From: Chitinophagales bacterium
GTDB lineage: Bacteria > Bacteroidota > Bacteroidia > Chitinophagales > UBA10324
Reading direction: 5' to 3'
Length of the DNA stretch: 51,936 nucleotides
NCBI GenBank assembly: GCA_025057275.1
Contig: JANWXQ010000078.1
Coordinates: forward strand, 1 to 51,936
Shown here: positions 35,459 to 43,979 of the stretch, piece by piece
Layout: each line of letters opens with the position of its first letter
Numbering within the stretch: the first letter of the stretch is position 1
Translations under genes and position numbers: made by a program
The notes under the pieces: model-generated
What the model saw: the letters and a program-made list of their open reading frames with translations, nothing else
Databases searched by the model: none
Told to the model about the DNA's origin: nothing

Positions 35459-36514
35459 AAATTCATGCAGTAACTGCCAGCCTATTTCGTTCAGTCGGAT
35501 AACGTACTGGCGACCTCGTTCGGCCAAGCGGTTGCGGTGGTTCAGGAGGTGTTCTGCCTTGCGGTACAGCGCATTGGGATCGTCTATTTCGTCGCAGATC
35601 AGCTCGCGGCCCAGATCGGGATCCCAGTCAAAAAAGCCACTGCTGCCTGAGGCCAGACAGGGCACGCCACGGGCCAGGCTTTCGGCGATGATCATGCCGT
35701 AGCATTCGCTGAAGGTGGCATAAAAATTCATAGTCATGCTGCCCAGCGTATCCAGGAATTCATTATAATTTTCAGTAAACTGATGCAGAATCAGCCGGTG
35801 AGAATTTCCCAGATAGTCGAGCTCAGGTCCGGAGGCCACGTGCACTTGGGCTTCAGGAAAAAGCAGCGCCGCGGCAACCTGATTGTGCAGGTTTTTCCGA
35901 AAGGCTTCATGGCCGAATGCCCCTATGTGCAGGCCGGGTAAAGGCATGCCCACCTGCTCCGGCACGGCGATCATGGTGAGCACCCGAAAAGAAGAAATAT
36001 TCCGTAATCGCACGAATGCTTCTGCCAGTCCTTTTTTCATGAAGGCGATGCGCCGGATATAGCCTTTCTCATACCAATAAAAAATCCGGTTGAGGTAATA
36101 CAAATCACGACTTTGCCTATAAAACTGGGAAAAGCTGCTATGGTAAATCAGATAACAGGGCTGACCCGACTGCGGGTTGCACAGTTTTTCCAGCAATACC
36201 TCCAGGTGTTCACTGAAACCGGTAAACACGATGCGTGAAAACCGGAGTTGCCGGATAGTATCGGCAAGTTTTTGGTATTGCGCACCGGTCAGCAGCGGTT
36301 GCGAATGAACATGGGGCAGGGCCAGCAGATGCCCGGGAAACATGCCGCAGGCTCCGTTGTACACCCCGCGCCAGGAATGGCCATAAGGTTTTCCGGTTAT
36401 GGCCAAAACGTCTGACCGTTTTCTGATTTGCTCCAGTTCGTTCAGAATATCATCCAGGAAAACCGATTGCCTGAGGCGGTAGCGTGCAAACTCTTGTCTC
36501 AGCTTTTGTAACAT
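35450..36514 (-). CDS. glycosyltransferase-like protein (GT-B fold)
   Basis: The 354-residue protein is less typical than its neighbours but has the second-domain donor-site pattern FYATFSECYGMIIAESLARGVPCLAS, with the conserved glutamate and glycine-proline turn, and a C-terminal HLLNHRNRLAERGRQY helix. The first domain (residues 1-170) shows no known acceptor motif. It lies 106 bases downstream of mnmG on the same strand and is convergent with the previous gene. Its sugar and acceptor are unknown. Confidence 0.8.
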   Translation of the reverse strand: MLQKLRQEFARYRLRQSVFLDDILNELEQIRKRSDVLAITGKPYGHSWRGVYNGACGMFPGHLLALPHVHSQPLLTGAQYQKLADTIRQLRFSRIVFTGFSEHLEVLLEKLCNPQSGQPCYLIYHSSFSQFYRQSRDLYYLNRIFYWYEKGYIRRIAFMKKGLAEAFVRLRNISSFRVLTMIAVPEQVGMPLPGLHIGAFGHEAFRKNLHNQVAAALLFPEAQVHVASGPELDYLGNSHRLILHQFTENYNEFLDTLGSMTMNFYATFSECYGMIIAESLARGVPCLASGSSGFFDWDPDLGRELICDEIDDPNALYRKAEHLLNHRNRLAERGRQYVIRLNEIGWQLLHEFLG

Positions 36515-36620
36515 AAAAGGGGCTCTGGCAAATAATGAGGGGGAACGGCGTTTTAACTGTATAAATGCCCTTTGGCAGGAAAAGACATATTAATCACTGA
36601 AAATCAATATTTTACAAAAA

Positions 36621-38510
36621 TCACCTTTTTAAGTAGACCAGCAAAGCGCTGATGTCGCTGGGATTCACGCCGCTGATTCGGCTTGCCTGGCCAAGGGTAC
36701 GGGGACGAAAACGGGAAAGTTTCTGGCGCGCTTCGGTGGACAGCGCTTTGATTCGGGAAAAGTCAAATTCAGGGGCAATGGGGAGGTCTTCCAAACGGTT
36801 CATTTTTTCCACCAGCTGCTTTTCCTTTTCAATATATCCTTCATACTTGGCCATTATTTCGGCCTGACGAAGGCTGTCTGCAGAAACGGTTGGTGGCCGG
36901 AATACCAACAGATCTTCCATGCTGATCTGGGGGCGGAGCAGCAACTGGTACAAGGCGATTTTTTCAGAAACGGGGCTTGTTTCACGTGAAACAAGCAGTT
37001 CGTTTACTTCATCCGGCTCCAGGCGGGTTTGTTTTAGCCACTGGATGCATCGTTCGGTTTCATCCACTTTTTGTTTCACGTGAAACAAACGCTGATCGGA
37101 AGCCAGGCCAAGGTCATGTCCAAGAGGTGTAAGCCTGAGGTCGGCATTGTCCTGCCGAAGCAAAATGCGGAATTCGGCACGTGATGTAAACATGCGGTAC
37201 GGTTCATCGGTTCCTTTGGTGATCAAATCATCAATCAGGACGCCGATGTAGGCCTGACTACGTTTCAAAACGACTGGCGCAAGGCCATTGATTTTTCTGT
37301 GAGCATTGATGCCTGCCATGAGCCCCTGGCAGGCAGCTTCTTCATAGCCTGTGGTTCCATTGATCTGTCCGGCAAAATAGAGGTTTTCAATGAGTTTGGT
37401 TTCCAGGCTGTATTGCAGCTGATGAGGGGGAAAATAGTCGTATTCAATGGCATAACCCGGTCGGAACATTTTGGCATGTTCCAGTCCCGGAATTAGCCTG
37501 AGGGCCTGGTATTGTACTTCTTCGGGCAGGGAAGTAGAAAATCCGTTGAGGTACACCTCAATCGTGTTCCAACCCTCTGGCTCTACGAATAATTGATGAC
37601 GTTCCTTATCGGCAAAGCGGCTGATTTTATCTTCAATGCTTGGGCAGTAGCGGGGTCCGGTTCCCTGAATGCGGCCGGTGTACATGGGCGACTGATCGAA
37701 ACCGGTTTTAAGAATTTCGTGTACCCGGGAATTCGTGTAGGTAATCCAGCAGCTCAGTTGTTTTTCGGGGAAAGGGGTTTTCCAGGTAATGTGTGACGAT
37801 TTTTCACGGAAAACCTGAACGGCATCCAGGTACGAAAAACGTTCCGGGGATTCATCACCTTTTTGTTCTTCCATTTTGGAATAGTCAATGGTGCGGCCGT
37901 CCAGCCGGGGTGGCGTGCCGGTTTTCAGGCGGCCGCTTTCAAAGCCCAAATCCCGAAGCTGTTCGGTAAGTCCGGTCGCTGCCCGTTCGCTGATGCGCCC
38001 GCCGCTTTGGTTTTTTGTGCCGATATGAATTACTCCGTTGAGAAAGGTTCCGTTGGTCAGTATGACGGCTTTGCAGCGAATCGAACGGCCCATGGATGTG
38101 GTAATGCCGGCCACATGGAAGGAATCCACAAGCAGACCATTGACAGCATCCTGCAGGAAATCAATGTTTTTTATGTTTTCCAATAAAAACCTCCAGGCCT
38201 GGCTGAACAGCATGCGGTCGTTTTGCGACCTGGGGCTCCACATGGCAGGGCCTTTGGAGCGGTTCAGCATGCGGAACTGCACAGCGCTGATATCGGATAC
38301 CAGGCCGGAAAGTCCGCCTAAGGCATCTATTTCCCTGATTATCTGACCTTTAGCTATTCCGCCCATAGCCGGGTTGCAGCTCATCTGGGCAATGGTATGC
38401 AGGTTCATGGTAACCAGCAGCACACGGGAGCCCATTTGGGCAGCCGAGGCCGCAGCTTCGCAGCCGGCATGTCCGGCGCCTACCACGACGATGTCGTATT
38501 CCGGCATCAT
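36621..38510 (-). CDS. mnmG: tRNA uridine-5-carboxymethylaminomethyl modification enzyme MnmG
   Basis: The 629-residue FAD protein works with MnmE to place the carboxymethylaminomethyl group on wobble uridine 34. It has the FAD motif [10 protein letters not shown] at 11-20, [34 protein letters not shown] and [20 protein letters not shown], and the C-terminal tRNA-binding domain. Two adjacent ATG codons could start it. The gene carries two parS palindromes in its C-terminal quarter. It is the last gene of a minus-strand set after ybeY (27-base gap). In many bacteria mnmG/gidA lies close to the replication origin. Confidence 0.98.
   Translation of the reverse strand: MMPEYDIVVVGAGHAGCEAAASAAQMGSRVLLVTMNLHTIAQMSCNPAMGGIAKGQIIREIDALGGLSGLVSDISAVQFRMLNRSKGPAMWSPRSQNDRMLFSQAWRFLLENIKNIDFLQDAVNGLLVDSFHVAGITTSMGRSIRCKAVILTNGTFLNGVIHIGTKNQSGGRISERAATGLTEQLRDLGFESGRLKTGTPPRLDGRTIDYSKMEEQKGDESPERFSYLDAVQVFREKSSHITWKTPFPEKQLSCWITYTNSRVHEILKTGFDQSPMYTGRIQGTGPRYCPSIEDKISRFADKERHQLFVEPEGWNTIEVYLNGFSTSLPEEVQYQALRLIPGLEHAKMFRPGYAIEYDYFPPHQLQYSLETKLIENLYFAGQINGTTGYEEAACQGLMAGINAHRKINGLAPVVLKRSQAYIGVLIDDLITKGTDEPYRMFTSRAEFRILLRQDNADLRLTPLGHDLGLASDQRLFHVKQKVDETERCIQWLKQTRLEPDEVNELLVSRETSPVSEKIALYQLLLRPQISMEDLLVFRPPTVSADSLRQAEIMAKYEGYIEKEKQLVEKMNRLEDLPIAPEFDFSRIKALSTEARQKLSRFRPRTLGQASRISGVNPSDISALLVYLKR
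36975..36996. other. parS (ParB-binding) site 1, inside mnmG
   Basis: The 16-base core TGTTTCACGTGAAACA occupies 36978-36993 and is identical to the widely conserved chromosomal parS consensus. The palindrome extends to 22 bases (36975-36996) without a mismatch. It is read within mnmG as part of Leu-Val-Ser-Arg-Glu-Thr. A chance perfect 16-base match in a 52-kb window is very unlikely. Confidence 0.92.
37070..37089. other. parS (ParB-binding) site 2, inside mnmG
   Basis: A second copy of TGTTTCACGTGAAACA lies at 37072-37087, 94 bases from the first, with a 20-base perfect palindrome (37070-37089). Here the frame differs: the same DNA is read as Phe-His-Val-Lys-Gln. The DNA word is thus conserved in two codon phases, which points to selection on DNA rather than on protein. 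Confidence 0.92.
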
Positions 38511-38537
38511 GCAGCAACAAAATTCCGGTTTTAAGGC

Positions 38538-38966
38538 TTAGTTGGTCCGGGAAAGTAAAGCGAGGTAACGGTTTTCTGCGCGCCGCATCCGGGCGGCCTC
38601 GTTGCGGTTGCGGTCGCTGTATCCCAGGCAGTGAAGCAGCCCATGAATCATAACCCGATGGAGTTCGCGGACAAACGGTTCATGAAAACGGCGGGCATTG
38701 TCGGCCACACGGTCCACGCTGATGTACACTTCTGCTTCCAGCGGAAAACCCGGCGCAGCGTAGGAAAACGTGAGTACGTCGGTTGGCCATGAATGATTAA
38801 GAAATTTTTTATTTAAATTAAAAATATGTTTGTCTGTGGTCAAAACCACATGCAGGCGCTTGACCGTTGCTTTTTCCTTTTGGGCCGTTTCCAGCAGCCA
38901 GGTGCGCAGGATGCGGGACTGCTGCAGGCGAAATCCGGGTGCCAGGCAGGCAAACGTAACGGCCAT
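38538..38966 (-). CDS. ybeY: endoribonuclease YbeY (rRNA maturation)
   Basis: The 142-residue protein processes 16S rRNA 3' ends and takes part in ribosome quality control. It has the metal-binding HGLLHCLGYSD at 108-118: H108 and H112 are kept, and the third ligand is aspartate D118 where most bacteria have histidine. Aspartate at this position is usual in Bacteroidota YbeY, as far as I recall. It lies 8 bases downstream of the anti-sigma-type ATPase gene and 27 before mnmG. Confidence 0.95.
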   Translation of the reverse strand: MAVTFACLAPGFRLQQSRILRTWLLETAQKEKATVKRLHVVLTTDKHIFNLNKKFLNHSWPTDVLTFSYAAPGFPLEAEVYISVDRVADNARRFHEPFVRELHRVMIHGLLHCLGYSDRNRNEAARMRRAENRYLALLSRTN

Positions 38967-38974
38967 TGCCAGCT

Positions 38975-39385
38975 TCAGATGCGAAAGGCAAGTGTCACCT
39001 TGCGGCCGCCCTCGGAGAACGTCACCTCATCGGCCAGCTTACGCATCAGAAAAATGCCGCGTCCGGTAGGTTTCATGAGGTTTTCGGGAGCGGTGGGATC
39101 GGCAACGCGCGTGGGGTCAAAACCATCGCCCTCATCGGTAACGGAAAACATCAACCGGCCTTCTTCCTGCCAGCAATTCAGCAACACTTTTCGGCCGGGA
39201 TGGAAGCGGTTGCCGTGAACAATGGCATTGGAAACGGCTTCCGATAAGACGACCAGCATGTTGGCTTCCTGTTCGTCGGAAAGGTTGAACTGGGCCTTAA
39301 GCTCTAAAGTAAGGGCTTCAATTTCGTTCAGACTTTCCAGGCGGGACGATAAGGCAAGCTCACGCAAAACGGAATAGTCAATCAC
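38975..39385 (-). CDS. RsbW/SpoIIAB-like ATP-binding protein (anti-sigma factor type)
   Basis: The 136-residue protein has the HATPase fold of GHKL kinases: SEAVSNAIVHGN (48-59, N-box), VTDEGDGFD (82-90, G1 box) and TGRGIFLM (107-114, G2 box). Such small stand-alone ATPases are serine kinases that hold sigma factors or phosphorylate STAS-domain partners. No anti-anti-sigma or sigma gene is adjacent, so its partner is unknown. The start is a GTG at 39385, 14 bases after the DUF4175 gene. Confidence 0.88.
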   Translation of the reverse strand: MIDYSVLRELALSSRLESLNEIEALTLELKAQFNLSDEQEANMLVVLSEAVSNAIVHGNRFHPGRKVLLNCWQEEGRLMFSVTDEGDGFDPTRVADPTAPENLMKPTGRGIFLMRKLADEVTFSEGGRKVTLAFRI

Positions 39386-39399
39386 ACAAAAATGGTGTT

Positions 39400-42300
39400 T
39401 TAGTTGTTTTGAAGCGACTTGTAGTATTGTTCTACCAATTGCCGGTAAAAAGGTTTCAGTTCGGGAGGAACGGTTTTGAACAATTCCAGTTCAACCTGTT
39501 TTCTTTTGAGGTAATCGGCCAGTTCAGGGGGAATTGTGGGAGGGGTCGGGCTGGCGGTGCGGGCCTGACGCTGCTCATCGGTTTCGCGTTCGCGCTCAGC
39601 GTTTTCGGCTTCCAGCAGCCGGGTGAAGATGTCTTTCTGCCGTTTTAACGTTTCACCGGAGAGTTGGCGGTTCAATAGTTCGGTTTCGGTTTTTTCCATT
39701 TCGCGCTGCAGCTTTTCCAGGTCGCCGAGGGTTTTGTGGCCGTCTTTGTTGAGTTCTTCATTGAGCTGACGAAGGGCTTCGCGGATACGGGCTTGTTCCT
39801 GGGCCAGTTCGGCGATTTCCTGGGAAAAGCCCTGGCGTTTGCCCTGTGAGCTGCCTTCTTTCATCTTCTGACCCAGCTGCTCAATGCGGTCGTTGAGTTG
39901 CTGTTGCCGGTCGCTGAGCGACTGGCGGCCCTGCTGCTGGCTGCCGGGTCGCTGGCACATCTGGGAACCGGTCATCTGGGCGGCCATTTGCTGCTGCAGT
40001 TGCTGGAGCACTTCATCAAACATGAGGGCCAGGTTGTTGAGGGCCATCATGATGTGTTGCTGGCTGGCAGCAGCTACGGCAGGGCGGCGCTGCTGGAGCT
40101 GGTCGAGGGCCTGGGCCATGTGTTTGTCTATGTTGCTGACCTGTTCCTGGACAAAGCGCTGAATCTGAAAAACGCGCTTGCTCAGCTCGGTGATGCTGTC
40201 TTTGATCATCTGCAGGTCGTCTTCCAGCGCTTTCTGGGCCTGCATGGTTTGCAGGTACTGCGGGGTGTTGACGTTGGCCTGCTTGGTGCGGTTCAGCAGT
40301 TCTTCCTGGTCAAAGGAAGCTTTGATGAGGTTTTCCAGAATCTGGCGGGTGGCCTGCAGGTCCATTTCGGTTTGCTGCATCTGCATGGAGCTCAGGGCCT
40401 GATCCAGCTTTTCGCTCATGCGCTGCATGTTTTGTGCGGCATTCCGCTGGTGCTGACCGGCTTTTTTACCATCCTGGTTTTTCAAGTGCTGTCCGGCCTG
40501 CTCCATCTGCTGCCGCGTCTGCTGTTGCTCCGGTTCCGTGTCGGGCAGTTGTGTAGGATGATCCAATTGCTGGTTCAGCTTTTCCAGTTCATTGAGCTGC
40601 TGTTCTACCGATTCAAATTCCCGGGCAAGCTGCTGTTGCTGTTCTTCCAGTTGCTGGCGTTGCTCTTCGGATTTTTTCAAATCGGTTTGCTGCGATGATT
40701 TGGCCAGTTCTTCCTGCCTGCGGGCCAGTTCCTGAAGCTGGTCTTTGATGTCAGTCATCTTTTTTTCAAACTCCAGTCGTTTGTACAGCGAAAGCAGGCG
40801 GTCCAGTTGTTTTTCCAGTTGCTGGCTGGAGCGTTTCTGGTTTTCCAGCTGATCCAACGTCAGGTCTTTATTGAGCTGGTTGAGCAGTTCATTGAGGCGG
40901 CGGAGCAGCTCCTGCATTTCGTCGGTAAGCAATTCATCCATGAGCTTCTGGAGCTGTTCGTTTTTCTCCTGCAACTCCTGGTTAAACTGCCGGAATTCGC
41001 TCTGGCGCTGCAGGGTTTGGTCAAACTGGTTACGCAGCTGCTGCATGCGTTGCATCAGCGATTGCTGCCGCTGCAGGAGGCTTTCCAGCTTTTTCTTCTC
41101 TTCCCAACTCAATGTTTTGCTGCCCAGCAGGGTATTTCGGGCCTTTTCCAGATCCTGGTGCAGTTGCCGGGTTTGCTCAATGAGGTCTTTGAATTCTTCC
41201 TTCAGGTTTTCGCTTTGGCGGCTGGCCTGTTCCAGCAATTGTTCGGCGGAAGGCTTTTGCAGCCGCATCAGAGGCGAACGCGATGATTTGCTGCCGTTGA
41301 CGCCGTCGTTATCCCAGACTTCAAAGTAGTAAAACACCTGCTGCCCGGGTTGGAGGTTAAGGGGGGCAAGGTCCCAGAAAAAGGAAAATGGAGCTGTGCG
41401 GTTTCCGGAGAAGGGGATGGTCACCGATTCATAACCTGTTTCGTAGGAATTCTGCTGTTCAGAAACCACCTGGTAGCGAAACAGCAAGCGACGCAGGCCG
41501 TAGTCGTCGGCAACGTTGCCGGCAAAATACAGGTAATTGCTCTGGGTACTATCGGTAAGCTGAACGACATCAATGGTCGGGTAGCGGTCAGGGATGACGT
41601 GAATGGCGAAGCTGAGGGAATCCACGCGGGGCAATTCGGAGCCGGAAACGTAAATGCGGTAAGGAGTGGCGGAGCGAAGCCGGCGGCTGAACGTGAAGGA
41701 ATTGTTTTGCATGCCGGCAGCCTGCAGCGAATCGCCGAACAAAAAGTGAAGTTGGGTTACGTTCTGCGCCTGGAACTGCCAAACGGCCTCCGTACCCTCC
41801 GGTACGGTAAGGTCACCGATGTTCTGCAGGGTTTCGGGCTTGCGCCCGGTGTATGCCGGATAGTTCAGCAGCGTGGAAAAACGCAGGATGATGGGCCTGG
41901 CCAGTACGCGCAGCTCGTATTCGCGCGAGCGAAAGCCGCTTCCTTCCAGAGAAAAAGAAATGTTTTTCTCTGGTTTGACAAACGTGTAAGCATAGGCATC
42001 AGGAGATAGTTTTTGCATGGGATACGTCATGCCGTTATACGATAGGGTTACTTGTTGCGGCAAGGCCTGACCTTCCACGCGGACGGTGATGGTTTTGTCT
42101 TCAAACTGAACTGTCTGAAGCGGCTGGGGGGTAACCAGGAACCGGAACGGAGCAGGCCGTTCAAAAACATTGTTGTAGTGAATAAGTCGGTAGGCGCTTT
42201 CGGTGAGTATGGCCGGCGAAGCCAGCAGCAAGGCCAAAATGACCAGGACAGGCGGCAGCGCATAGCGCAGGTAACGGCGGTTTTTCTTCAGGTTGATCGC

Positions 42301-42747
42301 TGCCGTAAAAGGAATAGGGCGCAAGGCAGCAATTTTCTGATTGATGCTGGCTTCAATCAGTGCGGCATCGGCAACAGTATCGGCCTGCTGGCGCAGTTGC
42401 AAAACGTTCAGCAGGCGGTCCTGGACTTCGGTAAAGTGATTGCCGATCAGTCGGGCAGCCTGTTCATGAGAGAGAACCGGCCCCAGCCTGAGGTATTGGG
42501 TCAACGGACGAAAGATCCAGATGCCCACGGCGGTGCCGGCACCCAGCAGAAAGCCGTAAAACAAAATGGTTCGGACGGCAGAGGGCAGATAAAACAGGTA
42601 TTCGGCAAGTGCGATGAGCAGGTAGGCTGCAGGCAATAAAGCGCAGCAATACAACAGGCCACGAATGAGCTGGTTGAGGTAATACTTGCGGATGAACGCA
42701 TCCAGCCTGCTAAGCAGCAACCGGTAGTTATCAGAAACGGAGCTCAT
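39400..42747 (-). CDS. DUF4175 family membrane protein with very long Gln/Glu-rich coiled coil
   Basis: The 1115-residue protein has hydrophobic segments near residues 30-90 and about 165-180, so it is probably anchored by three N-terminal helices. A beta-rich, Ig-like extracytoplasmic region follows (about 190-480). Residues about 490-1000 are an almost uninterrupted heptad-like coil rich in Q, E, L and K (for example QQLEEQQQQLAREF). The family is common in Bacteroidota but of unknown function; the shape suggests an envelope tether. It is the first gene of the DUF4175/anti-sigma/ybeY/mnmG set. Confidence 0.88.
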   Translation of the reverse strand: MSSVSDNYRLLLSRLDAFIRKYYLNQLIRGLLYCCALLPAAYLLIALAEYLFYLPSAVRTILFYGFLLGAGTAVGIWIFRPLTQYLRLGPVLSHEQAARLIGNHFTEVQDRLLNVLQLRQQADTVADAALIEASINQKIAALRPIPFTAAINLKKNRRYLRYALPPVLVILALLLASPAILTESAYRLIHYNNVFERPAPFRFLVTPQPLQTVQFEDKTITVRVEGQALPQQVTLSYNGMTYPMQKLSPDAYAYTFVKPEKNISFSLEGSGFRSREYELRVLARPIILRFSTLLNYPAYTGRKPETLQNIGDLTVPEGTEAVWQFQAQNVTQLHFLFGDSLQAAGMQNNSFTFSRRLRSATPYRIYVSGSELPRVDSLSFAIHVIPDRYPTIDVVQLTDSTQSNYLYFAGNVADDYGLRRLLFRYQVVSEQQNSYETGYESVTIPFSGNRTAPFSFFWDLAPLNLQPGQQVFYYFEVWDNDGVNGSKSSRSPLMRLQKPSAEQLLEQASRQSENLKEEFKDLIEQTRQLHQDLEKARNTLLGSKTLSWEEKKKLESLLQRQQSLMQRMQQLRNQFDQTLQRQSEFRQFNQELQEKNEQLQKLMDELLTDEMQELLRRLNELLNQLNKDLTLDQLENQKRSSQQLEKQLDRLLSLYKRLEFEKKMTDIKDQLQELARRQEELAKSSQQTDLKKSEEQRQQLEEQQQQLAREFESVEQQLNELEKLNQQLDHPTQLPDTEPEQQQTRQQMEQAGQHLKNQDGKKAGQHQRNAAQNMQRMSEKLDQALSSMQMQQTEMDLQATRQILENLIKASFDQEELLNRTKQANVNTPQYLQTMQAQKALEDDLQMIKDSITELSKRVFQIQRFVQEQVSNIDKHMAQALDQLQQRRPAVAAASQQHIMMALNNLALMFDEVLQQLQQQMAAQMTGSQMCQRPGSQQQGRQSLSDRQQQLNDRIEQLGQKMKEGSSQGKRQGFSQEIAELAQEQARIREALRQLNEELNKDGHKTLGDLEKLQREMEKTETELLNRQLSGETLKRQKDIFTRLLEAENAERERETDEQRQARTASPTPPTIPPELADYLKRKQVELELFKTVPPELKPFYRQLVEQYYKSLQNN

Positions 42748-42834
42748 GTTGCAGCGCGCGGCCGTCTAAGTTAGCGTAAAAGGGCTAGGGGATAACGCAG
42801 GCAGATGTAAAAGATTGTTAAAGCAGCCCGCTGT

Positions 42835-43971
42835 TTATCCTGCCGGAGATTTAGAGGAAGTAACGGTAAAACGCAGATTGCGTTGAGCCAGGTAGTCCAT
42901 GATGAAATGAAAGACCGGTTCCTGCTCGCCAAGGTATTCCGGGGGGGAGATGCCCTTGCGCGTGTAAAGGCCTTCCAAAACAGCGGAAGCCGCAGCCGTA
43001 GCCGTGTAACCGGTGGTTCGGGCCATGGAAGTGGTTTGGGTGTTTGGGTCGTAACGGTCGTACAGGTGATAATTCAGGCATTTGTATTCGTTCTGTTCCC
43101 GGCCTTCCAGTTGAATGCTCAGCAGGGTAAACTCTTCTTCACCAGGCTCCAGCTTCCAGTGGGGAAACAACAGGGCACAGGCAAAGTCTATCGGTTTCAC
43201 CTGCTGTCCGTTAACCATCAGAGGCGATTCGGAAAACAAACCCATGGCGCGAAGGGCTTTCATCAGAGCAGCGTGACCGGGATAGCGCAAGGTTTTTTCA
43301 CACATATTAGGAATTTTCATTGTGCGAAGCATGGAGCGCAGGCCATCGGTGTCAAAAGCTTCCAGGGTACCGACAGGTTCCAGGTGCACTTCTTCCACGT
43401 TGGATAGAGCCGGCACGGTGCGAACACTGCCATTGACCACAATGCGTGCGGGTCGGGTATATATTTCCAGTACGTCAACGGGCGAAAACGGGGCTTTGTA
43501 CTGAAAGGGCAGGGTGCGGCGCACGGGCAGCCCGCCGCACATGGCCACGAGGTTGTCCACCTGCATACGCTGGTGGTGGTAGCCGGCAACGATATTGAAC
43601 AGGCCAGGGGCCACGCCGCAATCCACTATCGCTGTTACCTGACGTTGTTGGGCCAGAGCATCCAATTCAAAGCAGTCTTCCGCGAAAAAGGAGATGTCCA
43701 CGATGTTTTTGCCACATTCCAGCACGTGCTGCACGGTAGCAAAACCCATAAAACCGGGAACGGCGCCAATAACCAGATCAGCCGGTGCTACAATTCGGTG
43801 CAGCACCTCGGGACGGGACAGATCGGCCTGAACGGATGCGATGCCGGCAGGGAGGCGTTCCAGATTTTCGGCACTAAGGTCAGCGGCAGTGACGTGGTAA
43901 CGATCGGACAGGTCGGCAGCCATGGCACGACCCACCATGCCGGCGCCAAGAACCACAACTTTCTTCTTCAT
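42835..43971 (-). CDS. saccharopine dehydrogenase-family oxidoreductase
   Basis: The 378-residue protein has an N-terminal NAD(P) site GAGMVG (9-14) followed by VTAADLSAENL. The middle region is of the saccharopine dehydrogenase C-terminal type: DCGVAPGLFNIVAGYHH, CGGLPVRRTLPFQYKAPFSPVDVLEIYTRPA. These enzymes act on lysine/alpha-aminoadipate intermediates or, in some groups, form carboxynorspermidine-like or opine compounds. Bacterial relatives include lysine 6-dehydrogenase, which fits the length best. The exact substrate is uncertain. It begins 8 bases after the LpxD-like gene. Confidence 0.85.
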   Translation of the reverse strand: MKKKVVVLGAGMVGRAMAADLSDRYHVTAADLSAENLERLPAGIASVQADLSRPEVLHRIVAPADLVIGAVPGFMGFATVQHVLECGKNIVDISFFAEDCFELDALAQQRQVTAIVDCGVAPGLFNIVAGYHHQRMQVDNLVAMCGGLPVRRTLPFQYKAPFSPVDVLEIYTRPARIVVNGSVRTVPALSNVEEVHLEPVGTLEAFDTDGLRSMLRTMKIPNMCEKTLRYPGHAALMKALRAMGLFSESPLMVNGQQVKPIDFACALLFPHWKLEPGEEEFTLLSIQLEGREQNEYKCLNYHLYDRYDPNTQTTSMARTTGYTATAAASAVLEGLYTRKGISPPEYLGEQEPVFHFIMDYLAQRNLRFTVTSSKSPAG

Positions 43972-43979
43972 ATAAAAAA

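Noticed and set aside
22231-36514. Exosortase/PEP-CTERM type locus
   Set aside because: Although an AsnB-like, FemAB-like and deacetylase set recalls such loci, no exosortase, PEP-CTERM protein, chain-length regulator or polysaccharide export gene is in the window.
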